A DNA stretch of 64,000 nucleotides from Erwinia pyrifoliae DSM 12163. Its GTDB lineage: Bacteria > Pseudomonadota > Gammaproteobacteria > Enterobacterales > Enterobacteriaceae. Positions 55,613 to 64,000 of the stretch are shown here, in pieces. Position numbers and translations under genes: made by a program. The DNA lies in contig NC_017390.1 in assembly GCF_000026985.1 (NCBI RefSeq), forward strand, positions 917,363 through 981,362, given 5' to 3'. The notes under the pieces are model-generated. The model was not told the origin of the DNA and made no database searches. It worked only from the letters and a program-made list of their open reading frames with translations. Position 1 is the stretch's first letter; each line of letters opens with the position of its first letter.

Positions 55613-56521
55613 TCAGAGTGAACCGTTTGAGAATGCCGAAGTCGCCGTATGCGTCAGCATGGCATCGTTTCTGGGAATATAAGCCTGCTTCCAACCGCTC
55701 GTTGCCTGTTTTAGCAACGTGGCGACGGTGATATCCCGCCAGTCATCGTTCACCGTCTGGCCGAGAAAACGCAGAGCCTGCACCAGTGACGGACGCGGAT
55801 CGCCCGCCGGCAATGGCGGCGCATGATTCTGCTTGGAAAGCTTATTGCCATCGTGATTGATCGCCAGCGGCAGATGTAAATAGCGCGGGGCAGGCCAGCC
55901 AAACTGCTGAAATAACGTGATTTGCCGCACCGTTGGCTCAATCAAATCCGCGCCGCGTACCACCTCGGTGATGCCCTGAAAGCGATCGTCCACCACCACC
56001 GCCAGATTGTACGCAAACAGCCCATCCCGGCGATGAATAATAAAGTCTTCCTGCGCCAGTTTCGCCTCCGCCTGGATGCAGCCGCGCAGCCTGTCGTGAA
56101 AGGACAGTACCGGGTAGTCCACTTTCAGACGTATAGCGGCATGTTCAGAGCCGTGGTGCAGATTTCGGCAGTGGCTGTCATACAGCCCTTCGCATTGCTG
56201 AATGCGCCTGCGGCTACAGGTGCAGTAGTAGCTCAGCCCCTGCTGCTGAAGATGGTCAAGCGCTGCGCGGTAAGCCTCATGGCGCTGCGACTGCCACAGT
56301 ACTTCGCCGTCCCATTGCAGACCGTGGTCTTCCAGCTGTTGCAGGATACGCGCTGCCGCACCGGGCACTTCACGCGGCGGGTCAATATCTTCGATACGTA
56401 CTCGCCAGGCGCCGTGCTGCGCGCGCGCCTGTAGATAACTGCCTAAGGCCGCAATCAGGGAGCCAAAATGCAGATCGCCGGAGGGGGATGGGGCGAAACG
56501 CCCAATATAGGATGATGACAT
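55613..56521 (-). CDS. gluQ: Glutamyl-Q tRNA(Asp) synthetase
   Basis: This paralogue of glutamyl-tRNA synthetase glutamylates queuosine on tRNA-Asp. It has 302 residues, with [16 protein letters not shown] as the HIGH-like motif and [11 protein letters not shown] as the KMSKS-like motif. The zinc cysteines are in [13 protein letters not shown] and YDSHC. It lies between dksA and pcnB, as in E. coli. Confidence 0.96.
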   Translation of the reverse strand: MSSSYIGRFAPSPSGDLHFGSLIAALGSYLQARAQHGAWRVRIEDIDPPREVPGAAARILQQLEDHGLQWDGEVLWQSQRHEAYRAALDHLQQQGLSYYCTCSRRRIQQCEGLYDSHCRNLHHGSEHAAIRLKVDYPVLSFHDRLRGCIQAEAKLAQEDFIIHRRDGLFAYNLAVVVDDRFQGITEVVRGADLIEPTVRQITLFQQFGWPAPRYLHLPLAINHDGNKLSKQNHAPPLPAGDPRPSLVQALRFLGQTVNDDWRDITVATLLKQATSGWKQAYIPRNDAMLTHTATSAFSNGSL

Positions 56522-56591
56522 GTTGAGAAAAGATGGGCAGTGAAGCGCAAACGGAAGCCGTCTCTTGCTTCACTGCACAATCTACAGGCCG

Positions 56592-57047
56592 TTAGCCGGC
56601 CATCTGTTTTTCGCGGATTTCCGCCAGCGTTTTACAGTCGATGCACAGATCGGCGGTAGGACGCGCTTCAAGACGACGGATACCAATTTCAACGCCACAG
56701 GATTCACAGTAGCCAAAATCGTCGTCTTCAACCTTTTTCAGGGTTTTTTCAATCTTCTTAATCAGCTTGCGTTCGCGGTCGCGGTTACGCAGTTCAAGAC
56801 TGAACTCTTCTTCCTGGGCGGCACGGTCGACCGGATCCGGGAAGTTAGCCGCTTCGTCCTGCATATGTGTGACCGTACGATCGACTTCATCCCGAAGCTG
56901 ATTACGCCACGCTTCAAGAATTTTCTTGAAGTGCTCCAGCTGGGCCTCATTCATATACTCTTCGCCAGGCTTCTCTTGATACGGCTCCACCCCAGCGATG
57001 GCGAGAATACTCAGTGACGATGTTTTACGGTTTTGCCCTTCTTGCAT
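56592..57047 (-). CDS. dksA: RNA polymerase-binding transcription factor DksA
   Basis: DksA enters the secondary channel of RNA polymerase and works with ppGpp. From ATG 57047 it has 151 residues, as in E. coli ([15 protein letters not shown]). The coiled-coil tip carries DPVDRAAQ. The zinc finger has CESC and CIDC. An in-frame ATG 21 bases upstream is not supported by homology. A minus-strand -10-like TATAGT lies at 57076-57071. Confidence 0.97.
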   Translation of the reverse strand: MQEGQNRKTSSLSILAIAGVEPYQEKPGEEYMNEAQLEHFKKILEAWRNQLRDEVDRTVTHMQDEAANFPDPVDRAAQEEEFSLELRNRDRERKLIKKIEKTLKKVEDDDFGYCESCGVEIGIRRLEARPTADLCIDCKTLAEIREKQMAG

Positions 57048-57353
57048 GTTGTGTCTCCTGGATAACACGCACTATACACCCTTCATTATTCAGGGGGCAG
57101 GGGCGTAAGCCCTTTGCTGCACGCCGAAATACTCGGGTATCGATCCCACTAGGGGGAAAAAAACAGGCCGCTATAAATAACAGAAGCGGACAAGGTTAGC
57201 AATTATTCCTGAACGTGTCTTGACAGGCATGTGAGGAAAAGCGTATCTGGCGACTTGCTGTCCACCTGCAAACCACCGCTACACCCTTTAGTTGTAAGCA
57301 GTCGGTAAACGGCAGAGTCAGAAGCGCCGTATAAAAGCAAATCGCGCTGCATT
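57048..57353. other. Intergenic region between sfsA and dksA
   Basis: About 305 bases hold no gene. The part next to dksA should contain its promoter (TATAGT on the minus strand, 57076-57071). The rest is unremarkable, and no strong terminator after sfsA was identified. Confidence 0.5.
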
Positions 57354-58058
57354 TTACAACTCCCCTTTCAGGCTGCCCCGCAGCTTTAGCCCCAGCGGGG
57401 ATAACTGCGCTTTATAGCACACAACTTCGACACCGCTTTGCCGCGCCTGTTCCAGCAATTCGGCGTAATGCGCGTCAATATGATGCGCCGGTAAAACGTC
57501 GTTAATACCCGAATGCAGCACGGCGAAAAACAGCACCGCTCGCTGGCCTGACTGGGCGATATGACTGAGTTCGCGCAGATGCTTTTGTCCACGCGTGGTG
57601 ACCGCATCCGGGAAATAGCCCTGACCCTGCTGCAACAGCGTGACCGATTTGACTTCAATATAGCAGTTGCGGCGACTGTCTGCCCGTAAGAGAAAGTCAA
57701 TCCGGCTGTTTTCGCTGCCGTATTTCACTTCAGGCTGCAGCGTCTGGTAACCTGCCAGCTCCGCTATCTGCCCGGCGTTCAGTGCTTCACGTACCAATGC
57801 GTTGGCGCGCAGGGTATTGACGCAAATCCAGTGGCCCTCTTGCGTCTCGGTCAGCTCCCAGCTGTGCGGATATTTGCGCGTCAGGCTGGCCGAAGTGGAG
57901 TACCAGACGGTATCGCCCGGCGTGGCGCATCCGGTCATCGCCCCGGTGTTGGCGCAATGAATGGTCAGCGCTTCTCCCTCGGGAGTTATCACGTCCGCCA
58001 GAAAGCGTTTGTAGCGTTGCACCAGCCGCGCCGGGCGGAGAGCGGGGCTAAAATCCAT
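57354..58058 (-). CDS. sfsA: Sugar fermentation stimulation protein SfsA
   Basis: This 234-residue protein matches E. coli SfsA, e.g. [20 protein letters not shown] and [18 protein letters not shown]. It has a nuclease-like fold with [18 protein letters not shown] and [10 protein letters not shown]. The precise role is unsettled. ATG 58058 ([12 protein letters not shown]) gives the E. coli length. An ATG two codons earlier is possible. It lies 9 bases after thpR. Confidence 0.95.
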   Translation of the reverse strand: MDFSPALRPARLVQRYKRFLADVITPEGEALTIHCANTGAMTGCATPGDTVWYSTSASLTRKYPHSWELTETQEGHWICVNTLRANALVREALNAGQIAELAGYQTLQPEVKYGSENSRIDFLLRADSRRNCYIEVKSVTLLQQGQGYFPDAVTTRGQKHLRELSHIAQSGQRAVLFFAVLHSGINDVLPAHHIDAHYAELLEQARQSGVEVVCYKAQLSPLGLKLRGSLKGEL

Positions 58059-58067
58059 AAGCATTCC

Positions 58068-58595
58068 TTAAAATAGTGGCCATGCGGCAACTTCTTTATA
58101 GCGGGTACGCCCGGCGGCGAACTGCGACTGAAACAGCACAAAACGCTCTACGGCCAGCGACCAGCGGAAGTTGCGCGCCGGCAGCGCCAGCGGCTGGGTA
58201 GCGTGGCGCAGTAAGGTGACATGGGGATGAAACGGCTGCGCAGTTTGCGCACAGCCGCTGCGCGCTGCCTGTGAGCGTAATAACTGTGCCAGCTGCAGCA
58301 GCCCGCGCGGCGCCTGGCGCGGCCCCAGCCAGACCACGCCGGATCGTGGCCAGTGTCCGGCATCATCCAGCGTCAGGGAAAAAGAGGGCTGCTGAATGCG
58401 CCCGGCCAGCTGCATCAGCGCCCGTGCTTTTTCATCACTGACTTCACCAAGGAATGCCAGCGTTAAATGTAGCGCACCGGCCGCCACCGGGCGTCCGGCT
58501 TCCGCCGGGAAGGTTTCTGCACGCCAGCGGATAATGCTCTGTTTACACGCATCCGGCAGTTGCAGACCAAAAAACAGCCGTTTTACTTCGCCCAT
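58068..58595 (-). CDS. thpR: RNA 2',3'-cyclic phosphodiesterase
   Basis: This 175-residue 2H phosphoesterase (formerly LigT) has its two H-x-T-x motifs in LHLTLAFLGEV (His43) and FHPHVTLLRH. It opens 2',3'-cyclic phosphates and can ligate tRNA halves in vitro. It is co-directional with sfsA and divergent from hrpB. Confidence 0.95.
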   Translation of the reverse strand: MGEVKRLFFGLQLPDACKQSIIRWRAETFPAEAGRPVAAGALHLTLAFLGEVSDEKARALMQLAGRIQQPSFSLTLDDAGHWPRSGVVWLGPRQAPRGLLQLAQLLRSQAARSGCAQTAQPFHPHVTLLRHATQPLALPARNFRWSLAVERFVLFQSQFAAGRTRYKEVAAWPLF

Positions 58596-58672
58596 CCGCT
58601 CCTCCGGTAAATCAAACGCGCCAATGCTACAATGCGCAGCAGATTAAGACCATGTCGTTATGGAGCCAAAAC

Positions 58673-61111
58673 GTGAGTTCATTACCGGTCAGCGCCGTAT
58701 TACCCGAGCTGTTAACCGCGCTGCAATCTTCACCCCAGATCCTGCTGGCGGCCCCGACCGGGGCGGGTAAATCGACCTGGCTACCATTACAAATCCTGCA
58801 ACTGGCCGGTTTTAAGGGGCGTATTCTGCTGCTGGAACCGCGCAGGCTGGCGGCGCGCAATGTCGCCCAGCGGCTGGCGGAACAGCTGGGCGAAGAGCCG
58901 GGGGGCATCATTGGCTATCGCATGCGCGGCGAAAGCCGTAGCGGAGCCAATACCCGGCTGGAGGTGGTGACGGAAGGGATACTGACGCGCATGCTGCAGC
59001 GGGACCCGATGCTGGAAGGGGTGTCACTGGTTATCCTCGACGAATTCCACGAGCGCAGCCTGCAGGGCGACCTGGCGCTGAGCCTGCTGCTCGACGTGCA
59101 GACCGCGCTGCGCGACGATCTGCGCGTGCTGATTATGTCGGCGACGCTGGATAATTCGCGCTTAAGCGCCTGGTTGCCCAATGCCCCGCTGATCGCCTCG
59201 GCCGGGCGCAGCTGGCCGGTTGAACGCCGTTATCTGCCGTTGAACGGCAGTCTGCGTTTTGAAGAAGCGGTGGCTCGTCAGACCAGCCAGCTACTGCGCG
59301 AAGAGCCGGGATCGCTGCTGCTGTTTCTGCCCGGCGTGGCGGAAATTCAGCGCGTGCAGGCCCAGCTGGCCGGACCGATCGCCAGCGATGTCGATCTCTG
59401 CCCGCTGTATGGCGCGCTGTCGCTGGCGGAACAGCGCCGGGCTATCCTGCCGTCTCCGGCGGGGAGGCGTAAAGTAGTGCTGGCAACCAACATTGCTGAA
59501 ACCAGCCTGACCATTGAGGGCATCCGTCTGGTAGTGGACAGTGCGCTGGAGCGCAGCGCGCAGTTTGACGTGCGCAGCGGACTCACCCGCCTGCAAACCC
59601 AGCGCGTCAGCCAGGCCTCAATGACCCAGCGCGCGGGGCGCGCCGGGCGACTGGAGCCGGGCATCTGCCTGCACCTGCTGGCGCAAGAACAGGCGGAGCG
59701 TGCGGCGGCGCATAGCGAACCTGAAATACTTAACAGCGATCTCTCGGCGCTGTGGCTGGATCTGTTGCAGTGGGGCTGCCACGATGTCAGCCAGCTAAAC
59801 TGGCTGGATGTGCCGCCGCCAGCCGCCATTGCCGCCGCCCAACGGCTGCTTTTACAGCTGGGGGCAACCGACAGCGACGGCAGGCTGACGGCCAGCGGGC
59901 GCAACATGGCGGCGATCGGCAGCGAGCCGCGTTATGCCGCCCTGCTGATTGCCGCCGGAGATAATGCGGACGCGGTCGCCACGGCGGCGCAGCTGGTGGC
60001 AATGTTGGAGGATCCGGTGCGGGGATCGGTCGACTTGCGTGACGGTTTCCAGCGCCAATTGCCGCAGTGGCAGCGGCGTGCGCACCAGCTTCGTCAGCGC
60101 CTGAATATCAGCGGCGGCAGGGCGGATGAAGAACATCTGCCCGCGCTGTTGGCCGCTGCCTTTCCTGACCGCATCGCCCGGCGGCGCGGCGCGGAAGGGC
60201 GCTATCAGTTGGCTAACGGCAGCGGTGCTGTGCTTGATCGCGAAGATGGCCTGACACGTTATGAATGGCTGATTGCGCCCGCTCTGTTACAGGGCAATGC
60301 CCAGCCGGATGCGCGCATTTTGCAAGCGCTGCCGTTGGATATCGACCTGCTGATCCGCCAGTGCCCTGCGCTGGTACAGCAGCAAACCGAGGTGGAGTGG
60401 GACGAGGAAAAAGGCACGCTGCGCGCCTGGCGACGTGAGCAAATTGGCCAGCTGGTACTGAGGTCACAGCCGCTGGCGAAACCTGACGAAGACGAGCTGC
60501 ACGCGGCGATACTGCGCTGGGTAAGGCAGAGAGGATTATCGGTGCTTAACTGGACGCCGCAGGCCGAACAGCTGCGGCTGCGGCTGCTGTGTGCCGCGCA
60601 GTGGCTGCCAGAGGGCGACTGGCCAGCCGCCGACGAGAGCGCGCTGCTGGCTTCGCTGGAACAGTGGCTGCTGCCGGTGATGCGTGGCGTGCGTGATGCA
60701 AAAGGGCTGCGCCAGGTGGATATCGCCAGCGCATTATTATCATTACTGACATGGGCGCAGCGTCAGCAGCTGGATAGTGCGCTGCCAACTCATTACACTG
60801 TGCCGACCGGAAGCCGCTTGCCGATCCACTATTATCAGGATAAGCCCCCGACGCTGGCGGTACGCCTGCAGGAGATGTACGGTGAGGCGCAAAATCCGTG
60901 CATCGCACAGGGGCGCGTGGCGCTGGTGCTGGAGCTGTTGTCCCCGGCGCAGCGCCCGCTGCAGATAACGCGCGATCTGGCCGGATTCTGGGCCGGTGCC
61001 TGGCGCGAAGTACAGAAAGAGATGAAAGGGCGCTATCCTAAGCATCTGTGGCCTGATGACCCGGCCAATACCTTACCCACACGGCGGGTGAAAAAGTTTT
61101 CCACGCCGTAA
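58673..61111 (+). CDS. hrpB: ATP-dependent RNA helicase-like protein HrpB
   Basis: This DEAH-type helicase has 812 residues from the GTG at 58673 (MSSLPVSAVLPELLTAL), which has GGAG 7 bases upstream and matches the E. coli start. An in-frame ATG at 58652 precedes that site. Motifs: LAAPTGAGKST, LDEFHERS, IMSATLDN and QRAGRAGR. It ends with the HrpB C-terminal domain (KGRYPKHLWPDDPANT). Its cellular role is not well known. Confidence 0.95.
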   Translation: MSSLPVSAVLPELLTALQSSPQILLAAPTGAGKSTWLPLQILQLAGFKGRILLLEPRRLAARNVAQRLAEQLGEEPGGIIGYRMRGESRSGANTRLEVVTEGILTRMLQRDPMLEGVSLVILDEFHERSLQGDLALSLLLDVQTALRDDLRVLIMSATLDNSRLSAWLPNAPLIASAGRSWPVERRYLPLNGSLRFEEAVARQTSQLLREEPGSLLLFLPGVAEIQRVQAQLAGPIASDVDLCPLYGALSLAEQRRAILPSPAGRRKVVLATNIAETSLTIEGIRLVVDSALERSAQFDVRSGLTRLQTQRVSQASMTQRAGRAGRLEPGICLHLLAQEQAERAAAHSEPEILNSDLSALWLDLLQWGCHDVSQLNWLDVPPPAAIAAAQRLLLQLGATDSDGRLTASGRNMAAIGSEPRYAALLIAAGDNADAVATAAQLVAMLEDPVRGSVDLRDGFQRQLPQWQRRAHQLRQRLNISGGRADEEHLPALLAAAFPDRIARRRGAEGRYQLANGSGAVLDREDGLTRYEWLIAPALLQGNAQPDARILQALPLDIDLLIRQCPALVQQQTEVEWDEEKGTLRAWRREQIGQLVLRSQPLAKPDEDELHAAILRWVRQRGLSVLNWTPQAEQLRLRLLCAAQWLPEGDWPAADESALLASLEQWLLPVMRGVRDAKGLRQVDIASALLSLLTWAQRQQLDSALPTHYTVPTGSRLPIHYYQDKPPTLAVRLQEMYGEAQNPCIAQGRVALVLELLSPAQRPLQITRDLAGFWAGAWREVQKEMKGRYPKHLWPDDPANTLPTRRVKKFSTP

Positions 61112-61237
61112 ACTTGCGCAACTCTGACGGATATCACGCAGCAGCCTGATGATTCAGAAGGTTCTGCTTCCGCAAAGGCCGTTGTGAGAAGAGAGTAGTC
61201 GGCCCGGCCGACGCCAGCCCCTGGAGAAATGAAACAC

Positions 61238-63754
61238 ATGTCTGACGATCGCGAACCTATCGGGCGCAAAGGAAAGCAGCCCCAGCCACCGCGTAACAAA
61301 GCGGGGCGAGGTCGCCGCAGGGAACCGCAGTATGATGATTATGACGATCGGGATGATGACCTGGATGACGAGGAGATAACCCCGGTGCCACGTAAAGCAA
61401 AAGCACGCCCGGCGCGTAAAAAAAGAGGCTGGTTAGGCCTGTTCATTAAACTTTTTCTGATTTTCGTTATGGCGATGGCGGCCTATGGCTTCTGGCTTGA
61501 CGGCCAGATCCGCAGCCGTATCGACGGTAAAGTCTGGCAGCTGCCGGCCACGGTGTATGGGCGCATGGTCAGTCTTGAGCCGGGCATGTCCTATAACAAA
61601 AAAGAGACGATCGCGCTGCTGGAGGGCACACAGTATCGCCAAGTGACGCGCATGACGCGCCCCGGTGAATTTACCGTGCAGGCCAACAGCATTGAGATGA
61701 TCCGCCGTCCGTTTGATTTCCCTGACAGTAAAGAGGGACAAATACACGCACGCCTTAGTTTCAGCAACGATCGCCTGAGCGAGATCAAAAACCTCGAAAG
61801 TGGCCGTGATTTTGGCTTCTTCCGTCTCGATCCACGCCTGATCACCATGCTGCAATCGCCGAACGGCGAGCAGCGCCTGTTTGTGCCGCGTGCCGGTTTC
61901 CCGGATCTGCTGGTGGACACGCTGGTGGCAACCGAAGACCGCCACTTCTATCAGCACGACGGTATCAGCTTCTATTCGATTGGCCGCGCCTTCCTCGCCA
62001 ATATCACCGCCGGACGCGCCGTGCAGGGGGGAAGTACCCTGACCCAGCAGCTGGTGAAAAACCTGTTCCTGACCAACGAACGCTCGCTGTGGCGTAAAGC
62101 CAACGAAGCCTATATGGCGCTGATCATGGACGCGCGCTACGGCAAAGATCGCATTCTTGAGCTCTATCTGAACGAGGTGTATCTCGGCCAGGCGGGCAGC
62201 GATCAGATCCGTGGCTTCCCGCTGGCCAGCCTGTACTACTTTGGCCGTCCGGTCGATGAGCTGAGCCTTGACCAGCAGGCGCTGCTGGTCGGTATGGTGA
62301 AAGGCGCATCGCTCTACAACCCGTGGCGTAACCCGAAGCTGGCGCTGGAACGCCGTAACCTGGTGCTGCGCCTGCTGCAACAGCAGAAGGTGATTGACGA
62401 AGAGCTGTACGCGATGCTCAGTGCGCGCCCGCTGGGCGTGCAGCCGAAAGGTGGCGTGATCACCCCGCAGCCCGCCTTTATGCAGATGGTGCGTAACGAG
62501 CTGCAGGCCAGCCTTGGCGATAAAGTGAAGGATCTGTCCGGGGTGAAAATCTTCACCACGCTCGATCCGGTATCGCAGGATGCCGCCGAAAAATCGGTGG
62601 AAGAGGGCATCCCGGCGCTGCGTAAACAGCGCGGCCTGAACGATCTGGAAACCGCAATGGTGGTGGTCGATCGCTTCAGCGGCGAAGTGCGCGCTATGGT
62701 CGGCGGTGCCGATCCGCAGTTTGCCGGTTATAACCGTGCGCTACAGGCGCGGCGTTCAATCGGCTCACTGGCGAAACCGGCTACCTATCTCACCGCCCTG
62801 AGCCAGCCGGATGCTTATCGCCTCAACACCTGGATTGCCGACAATCCGCTGGCGCTGAAACAGCCAAATGGCCAGGTGTGGAAGCCGCAGAACGATGACC
62901 GCCGCTTCAGCGGCCAGGTGATGCTGGTGGATGCCCTGACCAACTCAATGAACGTGCCGACGGTCAACCTCGGCATGACGCTGGGGCTGCCGCAGGTAGT
63001 GGATACCTGGACCCGTCTGGGCGCGCCGAAAGATCAGCTGCAGCCGGTTCCGGCGATGCTGCTGGGGGCGCTGAACCTGACTCCGATTGAGGTGGCTCAG
63101 GCGTTTCAGACCATCGCCAGCGGCGGCAGCCGTGCGCCGCTGTCGGCACTGCGCTCGGTGATTGCCGAAGATGGCAGCGTGCTGTATCAAAGCTTCCCGC
63201 AGGCGGAACGCGCGGTGCCGGCCCAGGCGGCTTATCTGACGCTGTACAGCATGCAGCAGGTGGTTGACCACGGTACGGCGCGCGCGCTGGGAGCAAAATA
63301 CCCTAAAGCGACCCTGGCGGGGAAAACCGGGACGACCAACAACCTGGTGGACAGCTGGTTCGCCGGTATCGACGGCAAAGAGGTGACGATTACCTGGATT
63401 GGCCGCGACAATAACCAGCCGACCAAACTGTACGGTGGCACCGGGGCGATGCAGCTTTACCGTCGCTACCTGGAAAACCAGGCCCCGCTGCCGCTGATAC
63501 TGAACCCGCCGGAAGATATTGCGCCGATGAACGTCGACTCTGCCGGTAACTTCGTCTGCGACAGCGCCAGTAGCAGCTGGCGTCGTCTGCCGGTGTGGAC
63601 CACGGATGCCAGTGCGCTCTGCCAGCAGCAACAGCAGCAGCAGCAACATATGTTGCAACAGCAGGATCAGCCACCGCAGCAGCAGGACCAGCAGAACCAG
63701 CAGAAAGATGCTAACGGGGTCGCTGGCTGGATCAAAGATATGTTTGGTCAGTAG
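61238..63754 (+). CDS. mrcB: Penicillin-binding protein 1B
   Basis: This bifunctional class A PBP carries out glycan polymerisation and peptide cross-linking. It has 838 residues from ATG 61238 ([13 protein letters not shown]). An ATG three codons earlier lies only 2 bases after GGAG. There is an acidic cytoplasmic tail, then one membrane helix ([20 protein letters not shown], about 70-90). The UB2H region is followed by the GT51 domain with [12 protein letters not shown] and [13 protein letters not shown]. The transpeptidase has [11 protein letters not shown] and KTGTTNN. The C-terminal tail is a glutamine-rich stretch. In E. coli LpoB activates this protein. Confidence 0.97.
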   Translation: MSDDREPIGRKGKQPQPPRNKAGRGRRREPQYDDYDDRDDDLDDEEITPVPRKAKARPARKKRGWLGLFIKLFLIFVMAMAAYGFWLDGQIRSRIDGKVWQLPATVYGRMVSLEPGMSYNKKETIALLEGTQYRQVTRMTRPGEFTVQANSIEMIRRPFDFPDSKEGQIHARLSFSNDRLSEIKNLESGRDFGFFRLDPRLITMLQSPNGEQRLFVPRAGFPDLLVDTLVATEDRHFYQHDGISFYSIGRAFLANITAGRAVQGGSTLTQQLVKNLFLTNERSLWRKANEAYMALIMDARYGKDRILELYLNEVYLGQAGSDQIRGFPLASLYYFGRPVDELSLDQQALLVGMVKGASLYNPWRNPKLALERRNLVLRLLQQQKVIDEELYAMLSARPLGVQPKGGVITPQPAFMQMVRNELQASLGDKVKDLSGVKIFTTLDPVSQDAAEKSVEEGIPALRKQRGLNDLETAMVVVDRFSGEVRAMVGGADPQFAGYNRALQARRSIGSLAKPATYLTALSQPDAYRLNTWIADNPLALKQPNGQVWKPQNDDRRFSGQVMLVDALTNSMNVPTVNLGMTLGLPQVVDTWTRLGAPKDQLQPVPAMLLGALNLTPIEVAQAFQTIASGGSRAPLSALRSVIAEDGSVLYQSFPQAERAVPAQAAYLTLYSMQQVVDHGTARALGAKYPKATLAGKTGTTNNLVDSWFAGIDGKEVTITWIGRDNNQPTKLYGGTGAMQLYRRYLENQAPLPLILNPPEDIAPMNVDSAGNFVCDSASSSWRRLPVWTTDASALCQQQQQQQQHMLQQQDQPPQQQDQQNQQKDANGVAGWIKDMFGQ

Positions 63755-63772
63755 CCGCTCGCACGCCGCTCA

Positions 63773-63803
63773 GTGAAAAAGCCGGATAACCGGCTTTTTC
63801 ACT
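63773..63803 (+). terminator. Rho-independent terminator of mrcB
   Basis: GTGAAAAAGCCGG and CCGGCTTTTTCAC form a 13 bp stem with a short ATAA loop. It starts 19 bases after the mrcB stop, and the 3' arm supplies the T-run. Confidence 0.85.
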
Positions 63804-63926
63804 TTATTTTTAACAGGCGGTCATCCTTTTTGGCTGCTGTGGGGCAAACACGTTATCGATTGAAGGATTTAATTTTTTTTTGACTTATGCGATGCTTAAA
63901 CCCGGTTAATCAAAAGGATGCAGGCC

Positions 63927-64000
63927 ATGCCCGATTTTTCCCGTTGTACCTTCACGGAAGGCAGCGTGACGCTGCCGGAAGGCTACAGCGACCGCACCGT
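63927..64000 (+). CDS. DUF1795/DcrB-like protein, N-terminal part (possible T6SS Eag chaperone)
   Basis: The last 74 bases encode MPDFSRCTFTEGSVTLPEGY then SDRT, open to the window edge. The pattern T-F-T-E-G-x-x-x-L-P-E-G-Y/W-x-D is the start of DUF1795/DcrB-like proteins, which include Eag adaptor chaperones of type VI secretion effectors. AAAAGG precedes the ATG by 9 bases. In E. coli the gene after mrcB is fhuA, so a different neighbourhood begins here. Only 24 residues are visible, so the assignment is tentative. Confidence 0.5.
   Translation, partial: MPDFSRCTFTEGSVTLPEGYSDRT

Noticed and set aside
61229..61237. Earlier mrcB start at 61229
   Set aside because: GGAG is only 2 bases from this ATG, and homologues begin near [10 protein letters not shown], favouring 61238.

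Overview
The window is chromosomal DNA from an enterobacterium, most likely Erwinia or a close relative in the Erwiniaceae. Housekeeping genes follow E. coli order: aceE-aceF-lpd, acnB-yacL-speD-speE-yacC-cueO, and hpt-can-yadG-yadH-panD-panC-panB-folK-pcnB-gluQ-dksA-sfsA-thpR-hrpB-mrcB. Their proteins are close to the E. coli ones. The genus is inferred from gene order, a two-lipoyl-domain AceF, a BioMNY biotin importer and the pairing of two CRISPR-Cas types. It was not tested by a search.

Two accessory blocks interrupt this backbone. Block A lies between lpd and acnB. It starts with a biotin importer operon (SDR-bioM-bioN-bioY). Next comes an acyl-CoA gene set: enoyl reductase, thioesterase, acyl-CoA ligase, thiolase and enoyl-CoA hydratase. 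Then come a candidate small membrane peptide gene, CRISPR array 1 (12 repeats), two type II toxin-antitoxin pairs, and a complete type I-E operon (cas3-cse1-cse2-cas7-cas5-cas6e-cas1-cas2). Array 2 (16 repeats) follows, then a ToxR/CadC-like membrane regulator with a small membrane partner.

Block B lies between cueO and hpt, where E. coli has gcd. It holds CRISPR array 3, a complete type I-F system (cas1, cas2-3, csy1, csy2, csy3, cas6f), array 4, a LuxR-type regulator and a trans-sulfuration PLP enzyme. The I-F operon is split between cas2-3 and csy1 by a BrnT-BrnA toxin-antitoxin pair and an unusual non-coding stretch.

The most interesting structure is in block B. Degenerate I-F repeat pairs (mini-arrays) sit just upstream of cas1 and, in the opposite orientation, just downstream of brnA. 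They bracket cas1-cas2-3-brnTA. Their first repeats share a 23-base identity and carry a compensatory change that keeps the Cas6f hairpin. The left pair has exactly the 60-base period of the real arrays. A possible 40-residue hydrophobic ORF with a TTG start, overlapping another repeat fragment, lies just before csy1. Together these suggest crRNA-like regulatory or addiction RNAs coupled to a protein toxin-antitoxin inside a I-F locus. Both I-F leaders carry a consensus IHF site at the same distance from the first repeat.

The right edge enters a DUF1795/DcrB-like gene after mrcB, where E. coli has fhuA. No rRNA or tRNA genes and no insertion sequences were recognised.
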